Notes: a model not told the origin generated them from the letters alone. Positions 1-9,779 are shown, counted from the first letter of the stretch. The stretch is DNA of 64,000 nt from Parabacteroides distasonis (GCA_021531385.1 JAFBIR010000003.1:1-64000); one strand, 5' to 3'. Numbers and translations are program-made.

Positions 1-305
1 TCCTCTCAGAACCCCTATCCATCGTCGGCTTGGTGGGCCGTTGCCCCGCCAACTACCTAATGGAACGCATGCCTATCTATCAGCGATGTATCTTTAACAA
101 ATATCCCCATGCGGGGCCCCTGTTTCATGCGGTATTAGTCCGTCTTTCGACGGGTTATCCCCCTCTGATAGGCAAGTTGCATACGCGTTACTCACCCGTG
201 CGCCGGTCGCCACCCGTGTATTGCTACACCGTGCTGCCCCTCGACTTGCATGTGTTAAGCCTGTCGCTAGCGTTCATCCTGAGCCAGGATCAAACTCTTC
301 GTTGT
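1..305 (-). rRNA. rrs: 16S ribosomal RNA, 5' part
   Basis: The reverse complement carries the universal 5' 16S signature (AGAGTTTGATCCTGGCTCAG at about 298-279) followed by a Bacteroidales-type V1-V2 region. The 5' end is placed about 7 nt before AGAGTTTG. The gene runs leftward out of the window, so only about 300 nt are present. From memory the V1-V2 sequence is closest to the Parabacteroides distasonis group; an exact species call would need an alignment. Short open frames over this stretch are not genes. Confidence 0.97.
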
Positions 306-486
306 TGAAATTGTTCTTTTATATCCTCAGCCCGGATTCCGTCTCTTCATCGTAGCCCAAGGTCATCTAAATTGACGGTACTCTTTATCGATATACTCGA
401 TTCCGATTCTTGTACTACTTGTCGTATTATGTAAATATCCTCAAAGATCGCTTTCGCAACCATCGTTGTTCTCTCGATTGCGGGTG

Positions 487-518
487 CAAAAGTAATGTTA
501 TAAAACATATCTACCAAA
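487..518 (-). promoter_or_regulatory. rRNA operon promoter (Bacteroidetes sigma type)
   Basis: Reading leftward, TTTG (518-515) is followed after 20 bp by TACTTTTG (494-487), which fits the Bacteroidetes -33/-7 consensus TTTG-N19-21-TAnnTTTG. The stretch 306-486 would be the rRNA leader and holds no gene. The stretch 519-621 is AT-rich and shows nothing else. Confidence 0.7.
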
Positions 519-621
519 CATATTCGCAACTTTTTTCAAAGAAATTTTCTTTGCCAGCCAACGTATATATAATGTTCGCGTGCGAACAGAAAGGTTATTT
601 CCGGGTGCCTCCCAACCAGAT

Positions 622-3048
622 TTAGAAGAAAAGCAGCAATTCGTCCCCCTCTTTCAGGTCAACGGAGAGCATTCCGTCCACAATCGGCAAGGATGCGGCC
701 TTTTGATTGATCTTTATGCTTAACCTTTCCGAGGATTGCGGCAGACGGATACGGAACGAACCTTCATGATGCGCCTTTAAGCTGGCCTCGATCAATTTCC
801 CTTCCACCCAGCGAGCAGACACCTCTCCGCCTTGACGCACACGTAGCCCTCTGAAGCTACCATTCGGCCACGCGGAAGGTAGCGCCGGCAAGAACTCGAT
901 CAAACCACTTTGACTCTGCACCAACATTTCCGCCACGCCGGCTGTGCCACCAAAGTTCCCATCAATCTGGAAAGGGGGATGTGAGCAGAAGAGGTTGGGA
1001 TAGCTACCACCTCTCACCTCTCCCTTTTCGTTAATGCAGGGATGCAGCAGGTCGCCCAACAATTTATAGGCGTGGTCGCCATCGTGCAGGCGTGCCCAGA
1101 AATTGATCTTCCAGGCCATCGACCAACCGGTGCTCTGATCGCCTCTTGCCTCTAACGTCTTGCGTGCGGCCTCCGCCAACTCCGGCGTATGCTCCACCGT
1201 GATCTCATCGCCCGGATAGAGTCCATACAGATGCGACACATGGCGATGATGCGGCTCCGCCTCCTCGAAAGGCTCCAGCCACTCCATGATGCGCCCATCT
1301 TTTCCGATGGTCGTAGGCATCAAGCGAGCCCGTTTAGCGGCCAACTCCTCCGCAAAGGCACTATCCACACCTAACCGATGCGCCGCATCTATCGTATTAC
1401 TAAACAGCTCACGCACGATTTGATTATCCATGGTCGAGCCGGCACAGATATTCACCACCTGCCCATTCGGCATGACATAGGCATTCTCCGGAGAGGTGGT
1501 CGGCGCGGTCACTAAATATTTCGAGCGGGGATCCACCACCAACATATCCACGAAGAAGAGCGCCGCACCGCGCAGCGTCGGATAGATCTCCTGCAAATAG
1601 GCCTCATCCAACGTATAGAGATAATGTGTATAGAGATGCTGGCAGAGCCAAGCGGCCGACGTGTTGGTCGCGCCCCACGAGGGATGCTCACCCGGTGCCG
1701 TAAACTCCCAGACATTACCCAAGATATGCGTCACCCAACCACGGGCGTTATAGAAGGCCTTGGCGGTTCGCTCGCCACTCGCCACCTGCTGTTTCGTCCA
1801 TTCCACCAACGGTAGATGCAGCTCAGAGAGGTTGGTCACCTCCGCCGGCCAATGATTCATTTGCAGATTGATGTTCAGGTGATAGTCGCCATTCCAAGGC
1901 GTATGGATCGTGTTGCACCAGAGCCCCTGCAAGTTGGGAGGCAACAGGCCGACACGCGTAGAGGAGATCAACAGATAGCGACCGAACTGGAAGTAAAGCG
2001 CCACCAACGAAGGATCCTGACGATCCGCCGCGAAGGCTGCCAACCGCTTGTCGATCGGCCAATGGTCGCGCTCCGTCCGCCCTAACTGCAAGGAGACCCG
2101 ATCAAACAGCGCCTGATAAGCCTCTATATGCTCCCGGCGCAACGTCGCATAATCCTTACGCTCCGCATCCGCCAGCTGGCGGTCGAGCGCAGCCTCAAAC
2201 CGATCCGGTTCCCAATAATTGGTCGCCAAGCTCACCAACAGGACAGCTTCCGAAGCGTTCCGCACCGTGAGCGCCGTGTCTGAGGGCACCAGCTCTCCCC
2301 CCTTCGGCAAGAGCACACGCACCTTCGCCGCGAAGCGCATCCCCTTCATCTCCACGGTATCCACGCCATCCGGCAACCGCCCCTTCATCACCAAGTCATG
2401 ACCATCCAGGGAGACCTGCGCATGTTCCGGGCGACTCAATCCCAAGGTGAAATGCAACGCCTTATCCTCATCCGCCAACAGATGGATCACCCCTAAATCG
2501 CCTGCGAAAGAGGTGAACTGCTCGCGGGTATAAGTGATATTCCCCCGCTTGAAAGCGAGCGAAGTGGTCGCATCGCTCAGGCTCAACGTACGGCGATACT
2601 GGGAGACGGTATCTTCCGCATGGGGATATTGGTAACGCAGATTCAGGTAGCCAAACAGCTGGTAGCTCCCGTAGGCGGCATTGGCGCCATCGCCCAGGTT
2701 GCTGCCCGCACCCTTGCATACAAACGTATTATACATCAGCTGTTGCGCCTCGTCGTTGCGCCCCTCGAAGAGCAGGCGGCGGATCGTAGGCAACGCATAG
2801 GAAGCCGCCGGATTAGTGGCATCCTGCTTGCTGCCCGACCACATCGAGATCTCATTCAGCAAGATCCGCTCGGCCTCCACACCGCCATCCGGCATCATGC
2901 CGATACGTCCGTTGCCCAAGGGCAAGCACTCCTCCCACAGCTTCGCCGGCCGGTCGAAGAAATAAGACAGCTCATTGTCTAATCGCAAATCAGGCGCTTG
3001 GCATCCCCACAGAAGCAAGGCCAACAATCCATACAAAAGGTGTTTCAT
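622..3048 (-). CDS. GH95 family alpha-L-fucosidase, lipoprotein
   Basis: The 808-residue protein has the length and sequence style of glycoside hydrolase family 95, which removes alpha-1,2-linked L-fucose from host glycans such as mucin or milk oligosaccharides. The N-terminal segment LWEECLPLGNGRIGMM and the central LQGLWCNTIHTPWNGDYHLN are typical of the family, as is TSPENAY near residue 520. The N-terminus (MKHLLYGLLALLLWGCQAP) is a lipoprotein signal with the lipid-bearing Cys at about 16, so the enzyme should be anchored in the envelope. It starts 37 bp after the stop of the ABC transporter and is probably cotranscribed with it. No terminator is obvious before the rRNA leader. Confidence 0.9.
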   Translation of the reverse strand: MKHLLYGLLALLLWGCQAPDLRLDNELSYFFDRPAKLWEECLPLGNGRIGMMPDGGVEAERILLNEISMWSGSKQDATNPAASYALPTIRRLLFEGRNDEAQQLMYNTFVCKGAGSNLGDGANAAYGSYQLFGYLNLRYQYPHAEDTVSQYRRTLSLSDATTSLAFKRGNITYTREQFTSFAGDLGVIHLLADEDKALHFTLGLSRPEHAQVSLDGHDLVMKGRLPDGVDTVEMKGMRFAAKVRVLLPKGGELVPSDTALTVRNASEAVLLVSLATNYWEPDRFEAALDRQLADAERKDYATLRREHIEAYQALFDRVSLQLGRTERDHWPIDKRLAAFAADRQDPSLVALYFQFGRYLLISSTRVGLLPPNLQGLWCNTIHTPWNGDYHLNINLQMNHWPAEVTNLSELHLPLVEWTKQQVASGERTAKAFYNARGWVTHILGNVWEFTAPGEHPSWGATNTSAAWLCQHLYTHYLYTLDEAYLQEIYPTLRGAALFFVDMLVVDPRSKYLVTAPTTSPENAYVMPNGQVVNICAGSTMDNQIVRELFSNTIDAAHRLGVDSAFAEELAAKRARLMPTTIGKDGRIMEWLEPFEEAEPHHRHVSHLYGLYPGDEITVEHTPELAEAARKTLEARGDQSTGWSMAWKINFWARLHDGDHAYKLLGDLLHPCINEKGEVRGGSYPNLFCSHPPFQIDGNFGGTAGVAEMLVQSQSGLIEFLPALPSAWPNGSFRGLRVRQGGEVSARWVEGKLIEASLKAHHEGSFRIRLPQSSERLSIKINQKAASLPIVDGMLSVDLKEGDELLLFF

Positions 3049-3085
3049 GATCTTGATATATTTACAGTTTACTCCTTATTCATTC

Positions 3086-4933
3086 CTAAAAACGCTGCAT
3101 GTCGCACAGCCGTTTGTAATAGCCGTCGAGCGCCAACAGCTCCTCGTGCGTGCCGCGCTCCACGATCTCGCCCTCGTGCAACACGCAGATCAGGTCGGCA
3201 TGGCGAATGGTCGATAAGCGATGGGCGATCACAATCGTCGTGCGCCCCTTCATCAGATGCTCCAACGCCTCCTGCACTAACCGCTCCGACTCCGTATCCA
3301 AGGCAGAGGTCGCCTCGTCGAGGATCAGGATCGGCGGGTTCTTCAAGATGGCCCGGGCGATGCTGATGCGCTGCCGCTGCCCGCCGGAGAGCTTGCCGCC
3401 CCGATCGCCGATGTTGGTCTCATAGCCCTGTTCGCTCGCCTCGATGAAGGCATGGGCGTTGGCGATGCGCGCCGCCTCCTCCACCTGCGCACGGGTAGCC
3501 TGCTCCACGCCGAACGCGATATTATTATAGAAGGTATCATTGAAGAGGATCGCCTCCTGGTTGACGTTGCCCATCAAGCCACGCAAGTCACTGAGGCGTG
3601 CCTCCCTGACATCCACCCCATCGATCAAGATCTGCCCCTGCGTCACGTCGTAGAAGCGGGGCAACAGATCGACCAACGTGCTCTTGCCCGAGCCCGACTG
3701 CCCCACCAATGCCACCGTCTTGCCCTTCGGAATCGTCAGGTTGATATTTTTCAGCACCCACTGATCCTGATACTTAAACCAGACATCCCGGTAGGTGATC
3801 GCCTCCCGCAGGGCGATCGGCTTCGGCTGCTCCGGATCGAGGATCGTACGCTCCGCCTGCAAGATCTTATCCACGCGCTCCATCGAGGCTAAGCCCTTCT
3901 GGATGGCATAGACCGACTTGCTCAGATCCTTGGCGGGATTGATGATGCTATAAAAAATCACCAAGTAATAGATAAAGGTAGGCGCGTCGATCGGGCTGTT
4001 GGCGCTCAAGATCAAGGAGCCACCATACCACAACACGATCGCGATCGTGGCCGTCCCCAGAAACTCACTCATCGGATGCGCCAATTGCTGACGGCGATAG
4101 ACCCGGTTGGTCAGCCGGCGAAACGCCTCGTTGCTCCGCTCAAACCGCTCCTGGATCTTCCGCTCCGCGTTAAACGCCTTGATGATGCGCAGGCCGCTCA
4201 GCGTCTCCTCGATCTGGCTCATCAGGAAGCCCCACTGCTGCTGCCCCTCTAAGGATTTCCGCTTCAGCTTCTTGCCCACCTGCCCCATCACGTAGCCCGC
4301 CACCGGCAAGAGGATCAAGACGAACAGCGTCAGCTGCCAGCTGATGGCGATCATGCCGGTCAGGTAGATCAAGATCAAGATCGGGTTCTTAAACAGCATG
4401 TCCAACGAGCTCATGATGGAGGTCTCGATCTCGTTCACGTCGCCAGAGACCCGGGCAATGATGTCCCCCTTCCGCTCCTCCGAGAAGAAGCCCAAGGGCA
4501 GCTCCGTGATCTTCCGGTTGATCTGGTTGCGGATGTCGCGCACCACGCCCGTCCGGATCGGGATCATCGTATAGAAGGCCAAATACATGGTCGCCACCTT
4601 CAGGAAGGTCGCCACGATCAGGAAAACGCCCAGCATGATCAGGGCAAACGAGCCGCCACGCACCTCGATCAGCTGCGAGACGAACCAAAAGAAATTATTC
4701 GTGCAGAGGTCGGGCAACGCCTTCCAGCTCTCCCAGCTCAGCCAGTCGAACTGCCAAGGGATAAACGCGTAATGATCCTCATTGATCTTGAACAGGATCT
4801 GCAGGATCGGAATAATCAAGGCAAAGGAGAACAAATTTAAGATGGCGGAAAGGACGTTGAAAACAATGTTCAACACCAAATACCGCTTATAGGGGGGAAC
4901 GAAACGGCGCAAGACGCGCATGAAATCTCTCAT
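3086..4933 (-). CDS. ABC exporter, fused permease/ATPase (MsbA-like)
   Basis: The 615-residue half-transporter has a six-helix exporter membrane domain (about 1-330) followed by a nucleotide-binding domain. Walker A is GQSGSGKST, the signature is LSGGQRQR, and Walker B is ILILDEATSALD, with an H-loop in IVIAHRLST. All ATPase motifs are intact. The organisation matches MsbA/multidrug exporters that work as homodimers to flip lipids or export hydrophobic compounds; the substrate cannot be read from sequence. It is transcribed leftward from a good promoter at 4959-4990 and precedes the fucosidase gene by 37 bp. Confidence 0.9.
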   Translation of the reverse strand: MRDFMRVLRRFVPPYKRYLVLNIVFNVLSAILNLFSFALIIPILQILFKINEDHYAFIPWQFDWLSWESWKALPDLCTNNFFWFVSQLIEVRGGSFALIMLGVFLIVATFLKVATMYLAFYTMIPIRTGVVRDIRNQINRKITELPLGFFSEERKGDIIARVSGDVNEIETSIMSSLDMLFKNPILILIYLTGMIAISWQLTLFVLILLPVAGYVMGQVGKKLKRKSLEGQQQWGFLMSQIEETLSGLRIIKAFNAERKIQERFERSNEAFRRLTNRVYRRQQLAHPMSEFLGTATIAIVLWYGGSLILSANSPIDAPTFIYYLVIFYSIINPAKDLSKSVYAIQKGLASMERVDKILQAERTILDPEQPKPIALREAITYRDVWFKYQDQWVLKNINLTIPKGKTVALVGQSGSGKSTLVDLLPRFYDVTQGQILIDGVDVREARLSDLRGLMGNVNQEAILFNDTFYNNIAFGVEQATRAQVEEAARIANAHAFIEASEQGYETNIGDRGGKLSGGQRQRISIARAILKNPPILILDEATSALDTESERLVQEALEHLMKGRTTIVIAHRLSTIRHADLICVLHEGEIVERGTHEELLALDGYYKRLCDMQRF

Positions 4934-4958
4934 GGATCAACTACTTTTGTTTGGCGAG

Positions 4959-4990
4959 CAAAAGTACTGCAATTCCCTGAGAACACCAAA
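4959..4990 (-). promoter_or_regulatory. promoter of the ABC transporter/fucosidase operon
   Basis: Leftward TTTG (4990-4987) and TACTTTTG (4966-4959) are separated by 20 bp, a full match to the Bacteroidetes consensus. The -7 box is also the right arm of an 8-bp inverted repeat (TACTTTTG 4942-4949, CAAAAGTA 4959-4966), which could be an operator at the transcription start or chance. Confidence 0.65.
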
Positions 4991-5081
4991 CGGCTGGGAG
5001 GCGGGAAAGGCAAGAATCACAAATTCTGTTGTAAGACCGTTAAATTTCACCACACGGGGAATCGAACGACAAGGAAACAGC

Positions 5082-5089
5082 TATTTTTG
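5082..5089 (+). promoter_or_regulatory. -7 promoter element of the glycine-rich protein gene
   Basis: TATTTTTG matches TAnnTTTG and lies 33 bp before the start codon at 5122. No clear -33 TTTG is seen at the expected spacing. Confidence 0.4.
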
Positions 5090-5121
5090 CGGCAATCAAC
5101 ACCATAAAAAACCGAATTAGT

Positions 5122-8100
5122 ATGACAATGAAAAAGCAAGCATGGACGGCTATCCTGTTATGGATGGCGCTTTTCTCGTTCACCTTATCCGCACAGGGAA
5201 CTGGGGGAACTACAACGGATTTAACTGTTACAAAGAACAGTGATCCTCCTGAAAACATCAATGGCAGTTGCATCATCAATTCTTCCGGCACGTATCGCTT
5301 CACAGGGACTTACAGTGGAACACCCACGGCAGAGATAGGATCAAGTGAAGGAAAAGCCGTAATCAGTGTAGCAGCAGGAATTGCAGGCGAGGTCACAATC
5401 ATCTTAGAGAATGTAACGATTACGCTAACCGGAAATCAACAATGCCCGCTTTCTGCCCGCAATGCGACCGGCACGGTCATTGTTCAATTAAAAGGGAGCA
5501 ACACGTTAACCTCCGGTGCCCAATGCCCCGCCCTTTGGGCTCCCCAGACCTCAGAGGGGAAACTGATCATAAATTCTTCGGGAACAAGAAGCGAAGTAGG
5601 ATCACTCACAGCCACAGGTGGTAACAAGGCTGCCGGCATTGGCGGTGGCTATGGAGGTGCCGGTGGCACGATTAAGATCACAGGTGGAACGGTGGAAGCA
5701 ACGGGTAGTGACGGCGGTGCCGGCATTGGCGGTGGCTATGGAGGTGCCGGTGGCACGATCACCATCTCAGGGGGAAAAGTGACCGCAAAGGGTGGTACCG
5801 AAAATACCAGTGATGGCGCTGCCGGCATTGGCGGTGGCTATTATGGTAACGGTGGCAAGATCACCATCTCGGGTGGAACCACCAATGTGACCGCAACGGG
5901 TGTTAACGGCGGCGCCGGCATTGGTGGTGGTTTCTGGGGTGACGGTGGCAAGATCACCATCTCGGGGGGAACGGTGACCGCAATGGGTGGTAACTGGGTT
6001 ACCAGAGATGGCGCTGCCGGCATTGGCGGTGGCTATCTCGGTGCCGGTGGTACGATCACCATCAAAGGGGGAACGGTGACCGCAACGGGAGGTCATGACG
6101 GCGCTGCCGGCATTGGCTATGGCAAAAACTATACCGGTACCGATGGCACGATCACCATCACAGGGGGAGAGGTAACGGCGACTAACGGTTCTGAGACTGC
6201 CACTAATACCCCTGATATCAAAGGATACACTGTGATCGTAGGCCCAGGTGCTACTGTGAAAAAAGGCATTACTGGAACGCTGGAATATAATGACTATACA
6301 AACGGTTTTGTGCTTAGCAACAACGCGACTGAGGTTACGATGAAAGGAACGGCTACGTTATTAGCCGATATAACCATTGGTACAGATCAAACATTAATCA
6401 TTCCTACAGACGCTTCGCTCACCATCGAGGAAAAAGTGACCTTGGAGAATAAGGGCACGATTACGAATAATGGTACGATTTATAAGCGAGGAACTATTGA
6501 TGGGACAATCAGTCCAGAAAATAGCAAAATTATCAACCAGACCAAACTGATCGAATCGATGATTACTATTGATCCAGCCACCTACGATGGCAGTACGCTC
6601 ACTCCTAATGTAACCGTAAGCTATTCCGACATCACCTATACGAAAGGTACCCACTACACAGTGGAATATGAGAATAACAAGGATGCAGGTACTGCAACCG
6701 TTAAAGTCACCCCTACAGATAAAGATCACGGAACGCTCTATGGCGAAGCGGTGACCAAGGAGTTCACGATTCAACGCAAGTCTTTGTCATTTACATTCAG
6801 TGGTCTTGAAAATCTCACGTATGACGGACAAGAGCATGGGGCGGCAGTTTCTTCTATCACTGGTCTCGTTGCAGATGAGACCGTCACGCCGGCACTCGCT
6901 TATCAAAAAAAGGAAGGGGAGAATGGTGAGTTTACTAACATAGAAGGTCTGCCCAAAAACGCAGGTAATTACAAAGTGATTGTAAAGTCTGTTGACAATA
7001 CCAATTACACCGTTGATAAAGAAAATAATTCTGCCGATTTCACCATCCAAAAGGCCACCCCTCTTTATGTGGTGCCGACTGGTCTCACCGCTATTTGCGG
7101 ACAGACATTGGCCGATGTGACGTTACCGAACGGATGGGCATGGATGGATAAGACTACATCCGTAGGGGATGACATAGCAACAAAGAACTTCCCTGCGCAG
7201 TACACGCCGGAGGATACAGATAATTACAATGAAGTGGCGAGTGTGGAGGTATCGATCACAGTTACCCAAGCCGAGGCAAATCTTTCGTTTGCTCAACCGA
7301 CATTGACGATCACGCTGGGGGATGCCGTGCCGGCCAATGAACTGACGAACACGCATACTTGCCCAGTGACTTACAGCAGTAGCAACGAGGCGGTGGCTAA
7401 GGTGGAGGCTGCGACCGGCGCAGTAACCGTGGTCGGTGTAGGAACCACTACGATCAAAGCAACGGCCGGGGGCAATTACACAGGCTCGGCCTCCTATACG
7501 CTGACGGTGAATTCCTATATTCCGCCCTATATCCCGCCTACACCCGATCCTGATCCCGATCCTGTCTATTACACGGTGACGATCCCAAGCGAGGTGGCGG
7601 GCGCGATCATCCACGGCGGCGGCACGCACGAGGTGGAGGAATATACCTACTGTTCGTTCCGCATCGAGCTGGATCCGAACGGCAACGGGGAGTATCCGAC
7701 GGTGACGAAGGGCTATTGGTGGGACACCTTGACGCCGGATGGACAAGGCAACTACAGTGTTTATGTGACGGGCAACACGCAGATCACGATTGGCGAGGTG
7801 CCGACCAACAGCTATGATTATTACCAAGTGACCCTGCCGACAGACAGCGTGGCGGAGGCTGACGATCAGTATTGGAGTGGCGATTACATCGAGGTGACAG
7901 GTGCTTCCCCGCTGCGCGCGGCAGAGGAGGCAAGCCTAAGCTATCAAGCTCCCTTCGGCATGACCGTCTCCCTGCGCCCGATCGAGACAGAGCGGCGCAA
8001 GTTCCTGCAATGGGAGGATGGCAGCAAGCAGAAGGAGCGCACGCTGACCCTCCGTGCCGACCAGGAGATCAAGGCGCTGTGGCAACGCATCAGCCCGACG

Positions 8101-8322
8101 GGTATCGAGGCGATCGCGGCAGGCAGTGTGCTCCGTGGCGAGCGGGGCCAGCTCTACATCGAGGTGCCGGAGCCGTGCGACGTGACGCTCTACACCTACG
8201 GCGGCGTGCCCGTCCGTGTGGCCCGGTTGGCAGCGGGAGCGAATCGCCTTGCTAACCTCAATGCCGGGCTTTATTTGGTGAAACTGGGGGCTGCGCCGGC
8301 TGTTCCGGTGAGGGTAAGATGA
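5122..8322 (+). CDS. exported glycine-rich repeat protein with Ig-like/MBG-type domains
   Basis: The 1066-residue protein has a Sec signal peptide (MKKQAWTAILLWMALFSFT, cleavage near LSA-QG). Residues about 165-380 hold roughly seven copies of a Gly-rich unit of the form AGIGGGY.GAGGTITISGG.V.A.GG, as in Bacteroidales 'carbohydrate-binding' surface proteins. Two or more MBG-like modules follow (for example YDGSTLTPNVTVSYSD), then a BIg2-like module, a Pro/Asp spacer (PPTPDPDPDP) and a C-terminal Listeria/Bacteroides-type repeat (LQWEDGSKQKERTLTL). The last ~60 residues (NLNAGLYLVKLG) resemble a type IX secretion C-terminal domain, a weak match. The protein is likely surface exposed and adhesive. 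The start could instead be the ATG at 5128. Confidence 0.75.
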   Translation: MTMKKQAWTAILLWMALFSFTLSAQGTGGTTTDLTVTKNSDPPENINGSCIINSSGTYRFTGTYSGTPTAEIGSSEGKAVISVAAGIAGEVTIILENVTITLTGNQQCPLSARNATGTVIVQLKGSNTLTSGAQCPALWAPQTSEGKLIINSSGTRSEVGSLTATGGNKAAGIGGGYGGAGGTIKITGGTVEATGSDGGAGIGGGYGGAGGTITISGGKVTAKGGTENTSDGAAGIGGGYYGNGGKITISGGTTNVTATGVNGGAGIGGGFWGDGGKITISGGTVTAMGGNWVTRDGAAGIGGGYLGAGGTITIKGGTVTATGGHDGAAGIGYGKNYTGTDGTITITGGEVTATNGSETATNTPDIKGYTVIVGPGATVKKGITGTLEYNDYTNGFVLSNNATEVTMKGTATLLADITIGTDQTLIIPTDASLTIEEKVTLENKGTITNNGTIYKRGTIDGTISPENSKIINQTKLIESMITIDPATYDGSTLTPNVTVSYSDITYTKGTHYTVEYENNKDAGTATVKVTPTDKDHGTLYGEAVTKEFTIQRKSLSFTFSGLENLTYDGQEHGAAVSSITGLVADETVTPALAYQKKEGENGEFTNIEGLPKNAGNYKVIVKSVDNTNYTVDKENNSADFTIQKATPLYVVPTGLTAICGQTLADVTLPNGWAWMDKTTSVGDDIATKNFPAQYTPEDTDNYNEVASVEVSITVTQAEANLSFAQPTLTITLGDAVPANELTNTHTCPVTYSSSNEAVAKVEAATGAVTVVGVGTTTIKATAGGNYTGSASYTLTVNSYIPPYIPPTPDPDPDPVYYTVTIPSEVAGAIIHGGGTHEVEEYTYCSFRIELDPNGNGEYPTVTKGYWWDTLTPDGQGNYSVYVTGNTQITIGEVPTNSYDYYQVTLPTDSVAEADDQYWSGDYIEVTGASPLRAAEEASLSYQAPFGMTVSLRPIETERRKFLQWEDGSKQKERTLTLRADQEIKALWQRISPTGIEAIAAGSVLRGERGQLYIEVPEPCDVTLYTYGGVPVRVARLAAGANRLANLNAGLYLVKLGAAPAVPVRVR

Positions 8323-8504
8323 TCGCTCACCTTCCTCATTTCGCTTAACGCTCGCCAGCTTAGGCCGAATTTTTTGGATGGAACGCCGGAGGCGTGGCCG
8401 GAACATAGCCGGGGGTGGAGCCGATAGGCGAAACCCCCGGGTAACGGCCCCCCACCAAACAGAACCGCAGAGCGGTGGCAAGAATACGATAAAAATCTTT
8501 TGGC
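8323..8504 (+). repeat. G/C-rich extragenic element (REP-like)
   Basis: After the preceding stop, the stretch contains GGAACGCCGGAGGCGTGGCC (8381-8400) and a G-run/C-run pair around 8410-8455 able to fold into hairpins. I recall similar 'cgccggaggcgtggccgg' stretches between genes in other Bacteroidales, so this is probably a dispersed extragenic element, but the copy number cannot be seen here. No coding sequence is supported. Confidence 0.3.
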
Positions 8505-8818
8505 CAAACAACTGCTGCGACCCTGGAAACGCTGTTTCTAACGTCACAACAACCGTTGCGGCCCTGGAAACGCTGTTTCTAACGTCACAACAACCGTTGC
8601 GGCCCTGGAAATCCTGTTTCTAACGTCGCAACAACCGTTGCGTAGCTGGAAATCCTGTTTCTAACGTCGCAACAACCGTTGCGGCCCTGGAAATCCTGTT
8701 TCTAACGTCGCAACAACCGTTGCGGCCCTGGAAATCCTGTTTCTAACGTCACAACAACCGTTGCGGCCCTGGAAATCCTGTTTCTAACGTCACAACAACC
8801 GTTGCGTAGCTGGAAACA
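8505..8818. repeat. 41-bp tandem repeat (minisatellite), about 7.5 copies
   Basis: The core CTGGAAA starts at 8523, 8564, 8605, 8646, 8687, 8728, 8769 and 8810, exactly 41 bp apart. Each unit contains GGAAAnnCTGTTTC and AACGTCRCAACAACCGTTG, both with inverted symmetry. Variation is limited to small shared changes (ACGC/ATCC, GTCAC/GTCGC, GGCC/TAGC), so units are nearly identical with no unique spacers. It is therefore not a CRISPR array. It lies between two convergent-free genes and may be a recombination product, a protein-binding array or a structured transcript. Confidence 0.85.
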
Positions 8819-8873
8819 GGGAACAAAGACTGGTTTACAGGCCACCCTTATATGAAAATTAAATTCTTTTCAT

Positions 8874-8881
8874 TAGCTTTG
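8874..8881 (+). promoter_or_regulatory. -7 element of the DUF6261 gene
   Basis: TAGCTTTG fits TAnnTTTG and lies 64 bp before the start at 8945. A -33 box is not evident. Confidence 0.4.
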
Positions 8882-8944
8882 CGAACGATGTAGCCCAAGA
8901 GACGAGTTTTTGGAGCATCGATTATTCACATAAAAACAACTGAT

Positions 8945-9736
8945 ATGATAGATTGCAAACAAATTGATGCAATGCCAGTAGAGCGCCTTAACAATGGTGC
9001 GCACTACATGTTCATGTACCGCGTTTCGACGCGTGCGAGTGAGATTGAGATCATCGGGCAGAAAATGCCTGATCGTCTGAGCGAGCTTCAGGCTGCGCTT
9101 GTCACGGAAGATAAGTGCTTGGTGCTTTCTCAAAAAAGCCTGCTTTCCGATAAACTGAAAGAGGCTGACAAGTTGCGCGACGACTATTATCGGGCATTCA
9201 AGAAGGCGGTGAAAGGCTCAGAAGGCATTCCCGTGCCAGCCATTCAGGAGGCGGCGGTTATCTTGTTGCAGTTACTCAAGGATTACAACATCAATCCCTC
9301 TGGGCAGTTGGACAAAGAGACCGGTCTGCTGATGAACTTGGTGAACGACCTTTTGGGCAAAAACAAGACGCAGGTGGAGACCTTGGGGCTGCTGCCGCTC
9401 GTGGAGGAGCTGAAGAAGGCGAACGATGAGGTGATCGAGGTGACGACACAACGTATGGATGAGAGCCTGAAGACAGCGGTAGGCGCGCTGAAGACGGCTC
9501 GCACGGCGACGGATGAGGCTTATCGCGACTTGGTGAAGATGATCAACGCTTACGCCTTGGTGGAGGGCGACGCGGCCTACGCCGGCTTCATCGACTACCT
9601 GAACGCCGAGATCGTGCACTACAAGCGTGAAGTGTTGAACCAGAAGGCGACCAGCTCCACGACTCCTACGCCAGAGGAGCCTACGGAGCCCGAACCCGAG
9701 CCGGAGCCCGAACCGGAGAATCCGGATGTGGTTTGA
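8945..9736 (+). CDS. DUF6261 family protein with Pro/Glu linker and NPDVV tail
   Basis: The 263-residue protein matches, as I recognise it, the Bacteroidales DUF6261 family: an all-helical body with long coiled segments, no signal peptide and no membrane segment. Its function is unknown. After residue about 235 comes a Thr/Pro/Glu linker (PTPEEPTEPEPEPEPEPE) and the terminal residues NPDVV. The HU-like protein at 30331-30789 and the DUF6266 protein at 62230-63309 end in NPDIV, so the tail may be a shared docking or sorting signal. The gene stands alone, with its own promoter element and a hairpin terminator 11 bp after the stop. Confidence 0.75.
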   Translation: MIDCKQIDAMPVERLNNGAHYMFMYRVSTRASEIEIIGQKMPDRLSELQAALVTEDKCLVLSQKSLLSDKLKEADKLRDDYYRAFKKAVKGSEGIPVPAIQEAAVILLQLLKDYNINPSGQLDKETGLLMNLVNDLLGKNKTQVETLGLLPLVEELKKANDEVIEVTTQRMDESLKTAVGALKTARTATDEAYRDLVKMINAYALVEGDAAYAGFIDYLNAEIVHYKREVLNQKATSSTTPTPEEPTEPEPEPEPEPENPDVV

Positions 9737-9746
9737 TTAAAAACAT

Positions 9747-9779
9747 GTACGGAGGTACTGATCACCAGCACCTCCGTAC
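9747..9779 (+). terminator. hairpin terminator after the DUF6261 gene
   Basis: GTACGGAGGT (9747-9756) pairs perfectly with ACCTCCGTAC (9770-9779) over a 13-nt loop, without a strong U run. Confidence 0.65.

Noticed and set aside
1-308. 92-codon open frame at the window start
   Set aside because: It lies entirely in the 16S rRNA gene.
5767-6096. Minus-strand frame with repeated Cys/Gly/His units
   Set aside because: It is the complement of the glycine-rich repeats in the surface protein.
8505-8818. Possible CRISPR array
   Set aside because: The 41-bp units repeat whole, with no unique spacers, and no cas genes are nearby.
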